DNA of 64,000 bases from Verrucomicrobiaceae bacterium (GTDB lineage Bacteria > Verrucomicrobiota > Verrucomicrobiia > Verrucomicrobiales > Verrucomicrobiaceae), in NCBI GenBank assembly GCA_027490195.1, contig JAIXYN010000098.1:1-64000 (forward strand). Reading direction: 5' to 3'. Positions 62,087-64,000 of this stretch are shown piece after piece. Each line of letters begins with the position of its first letter. Position 1 is the first letter of the stretch. Below the pieces are notes generated by a model. The model worked only from the letters and a program-made list of their open reading frames with translations, ran no database searches and was not told the DNA's origin. Made by a program: the position numbers and the translations under genes.

Positions 62087-64000
62087 ATGTCGCGATTGGA
62101 TGGTCCTGACGCCCGAGGGCATTACGATGAACTTCGTGATGCCAGCGGCAAAGTGCGGGCGCACTACGAGCCGGTTATCACGGATCTCACGCGTCGTGAT
62201 GCCGCCGGCGTCAAACGGCTGGCAGACACCGGACGCCGGCTTCTCGCAGAGCGCGGTGTCACCTTCAACATCTATGATGACAAAGGCATGGACACGCCAT
62301 GGCACATGGACCCGGTGCCATTTGTCATCTCGGCGCGTGAATGGGAAGGCATCGAGAAGGCGCTGATTCAGCGTGCAACGTTGCTCAATGCGATTTTGAA
62401 CGACAGCTATGGCCCGCAGCAGTTGATCCGTGATGGCAGTATGCCTGCGGCCCTCGTGCTTGGCCAGCCCGGCTATCTGCGGCCCTGCCACGGTATCAAA
62501 CTTCCGAACGCCCAACCGCTTCAGCTCTACGGTGCAGACATCGCTCGTTCGCCCGACGGTCAGTGGTGGGTCATCTCCGACCGCACCCAGATTCCGACCG
62601 GCTCTGGCTACGCTTTGGAAAACCGTCTCATCACCTCCAGGCTGCTGCCGGATGTGTTTCGTGACGCGCGTGTGCGCCGTCTCGCCAGCTTCTTCCGCCA
62701 GATGCAGCAGTCGCTCGCCGCTTTGGCACCTCGTCCGGTGGAAGAGCCGCGCGTCGTCCTGCTGACACCCGGCCCGTACAATGAGACCTACTTTGAGCAG
62801 GCCTACCTGGCCCGTTATCTGGGGTACACCCTGGTGGAAGGCGAAGACCTCACCGTGCGTGATGACCGGGTTTATTTGAAGACACTCAACGGTCTCGAAC
62901 CCGTGGACGTCATTCTGCGCCGGGTGGATGATGATTTCTGCGATCCGCTGGAGCTGCGCAACGATTCCATGCTCGGCGTTCCCGGCCTCGTACGCGCTGT
63001 CCGCGCTGGCAATGTGTCCTTGGGAAATGCCCTCGGCTCAGGTCTCGCCGAAGCCCCCGCGATGATGGCCTTCCTCCCCGGTTTGTGTCGCAAACTGCTG
63101 GGGTCGGAATTGCTCATGCCTTCCGTGGCCACTTGGTGGTGCGGACAGGAACGCCCGCGTGGCGAGGTTGAAAAAAACCTCGACCGTCTGGTCATCAAAA
63201 GCGCCTTCCGGGTGCGTGGGCGTGAGGTCTGCTTTGGCGGGCGCCTCAGCGGTGCCGAGCGTGCCTCCCTCGCCGAGCGCATGCGCTTTGCCCCGGATCG
63301 CTGGGCGGCGCAGGAAAAGATCGCCTTCTCCACCGCACCCACTTGGGAGGACGGGCATCTCGTGCACAAGCCGGTAAGTGTGCGGGTTTACCTCGTCGCC
63401 ACCAAGGACGGCTACATGGTCATGCCCGGCGCACTCACGCGCGTCGCCGCCTCCATGGATTCCCCTCTGGTATCCATGCAGAAGGGTGGCACCAGCAAAG
63501 ACACCTGGGTGCTCAGTGAAGGGCCCGTGGAAAACGTCACGCTGCTATCCAGCACCAGCACTCCGGTGGAACTCCGCCGTACCGGCCACAATCTGGGCAG
63601 TCGTGTTGCCAATCATCTCTACTGGCTCGGTCGCTACGCCGAGCGTGCTGAATCCAGCGCCCGCCTCCTGCGCTCCACTCTCCTGCGCTGCTCTCCAGAA
63701 AGCGGCATGAGCGAAACTCCCCTCCTGCTTCCCTTGCTAGAGGCATTGAAGAGTCTCGCCGTTCTGGATGATGTGCCAGATGCCGCCTCGCTCGCCTCCC
63801 AGCAGGAGCAGCTCGAAGCCCGGCTGCTCGAAGCCATCTTTGATGCCAATCATCCCACCAGCATCCGCTCCAATGTGTCGCACATTCAGCGCATCGGAGT
63901 CTTGCTCCGGGACCGCATTTCAGTCGATACCTGGCGCGTCATCAGCCAGCTTGGCGATGCACTTGACGCTTACGACAACACCCCGAGCGTCACGCCCATG
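62087..64000 (+). CDS. circularly permuted ATP-grasp / alpha-E protein (3' end outside)
   Basis: At least 638 residues, open to the window edge. ATG 62087 (MSRLDGPDARGHYDELRD) is chosen; the frame is open back to 61943 with TTG 61946 as an alternative. GHYDELRDASGKVRAHYEP and RGVTFNIYDDKGMDTPWHMDPVPF open the circularly permuted ATP-grasp domain (former DUF404/407). The alpha-E domain (former DUF403) begins at about 505 (GSRVANHLYWLGRYAERAE). It is on the same strand after the transglutaminase/DUF2126 gene, a neighbourhood known in many bacteria. Confidence 0.88.
   Translation, partial: MSRLDGPDARGHYDELRDASGKVRAHYEPVITDLTRRDAAGVKRLADTGRRLLAERGVTFNIYDDKGMDTPWHMDPVPFVISAREWEGIEKALIQRATLLNAILNDSYGPQQLIRDGSMPAALVLGQPGYLRPCHGIKLPNAQPLQLYGADIARSPDGQWWVISDRTQIPTGSGYALENRLITSRLLPDVFRDARVRRLASFFRQMQQSLAALAPRPVEEPRVVLLTPGPYNETYFEQAYLARYLGYTLVEGEDLTVRDDRVYLKTLNGLEPVDVILRRVDDDFCDPLELRNDSMLGVPGLVRAVRAGNVSLGNALGSGLAEAPAMMAFLPGLCRKLLGSELLMPSVATWWCGQERPRGEVEKNLDRLVIKSAFRVRGREVCFGGRLSGAERASLAERMRFAPDRWAAQEKIAFSTAPTWEDGHLVHKPVSVRVYLVATKDGYMVMPGALTRVAASMDSPLVSMQKGGTSKDTWVLSEGPVENVTLLSSTSTPVELRRTGHNLGSRVANHLYWLGRYAERAESSARLLRSTLLRCSPESGMSETPLLLPLLEALKSLAVLDDVPDAASLASQQEQLEARLLEAIFDANHPTSIRSNVSHIQRIGVLLRDRISVDTWRVISQLGDALDAYDNTPSVTPM

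Noticed and set aside
1-64000. tRNA, rRNA or transposase genes
   Set aside because: None was recognised on reading either strand; a covariance search (tRNAscan, Infernal) was not possible here.

Overview
The window looks like a chromosomal segment of a Verrucomicrobiota bacterium, most likely close to Verrucomicrobiaceae/Prosthecobacter. This is inferred from gene content, not from a marker gene. The supporting genes are a PVC-type CxxCH heme protein with a C-terminal discoidin-like domain, a Tat-exported Gfo/Idh/MocA oxidoreductase, a secreted CSPTR sulfatase, a beta-lactamase/NamZ fusion, a pseudopilin, and large MoxR/VWA gene sets in GC-rich DNA. No rRNA, tRNA, CRISPR array, transposase or integrase was recognised.

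1-9.9 kb is mixed housekeeping and accessory DNA: Xaa-Pro aminopeptidase, a VapBC-like pair, an active trypsin-like PDZ protease followed by a PDZ pseudo-protease, a polyvalent-kinase-like gene with an unusual start, dihydrolipoyl dehydrogenase, an AT-richer TIR-domain gene, an amidohydrolase, the stump of an HlyD-like lipoprotein gene, and a MazF-like pair. 9.9-16.2 kb has the heme protein divergent from a PAS-AraC regulator, a GNAT acetyltransferase and a RecD2 helicase.

16.2-29.9 kb is one long, tightly packed operon, often with ATGA stop/start overlaps: coiled-coil membrane protein, MoxR ATPase, exported membrane protein, ABC ATPase, two ABC permeases, DUF58 protein, and two BatA/VWA membrane proteins. 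It probably encodes a cell-envelope assembly or transport machine built around a MoxR/VWA chaperone. A Uma2-like gene follows.

30.6-48.7 kb carries envelope and secreted functions: Gfo/Idh/MocA, YqgE, a repeat-rich exported protein, an FmdB zinc ribbon, an AraC regulator, RlmN, a cyclic-nucleotide-binding protein, an LRR lipoprotein, a sulfatase, the NamZ fusion, a sugar-binding lipoprotein, an SGNH-like protein and a pseudopilin. 48.8-54 kb has a GreA-like protein, a DUF5685 protein beside a CarF/PEDS1-type plasmalogen desaturase, a second polyvalent-kinase-like gene with a small partner ORF, a membrane protein and a toxin-first PIN pair. 54-64 kb has pyruvate carboxylase, HicBA, a giant transglutaminase/DUF2126 protein, a decayed VapBC, and a circularly permuted ATP-grasp/alpha-E protein that runs off the window. 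The transglutaminase/DUF2126 and ATP-grasp/alpha-E genes form a known conserved peptide-ligase-type neighbourhood.

Two overall patterns stand out. There are four apparently intact toxin-antitoxin pairs plus one broken one in 64 kb. There is also a set of short perfect-hairpin intergenic elements, most of them between the 3' ends of convergent genes.
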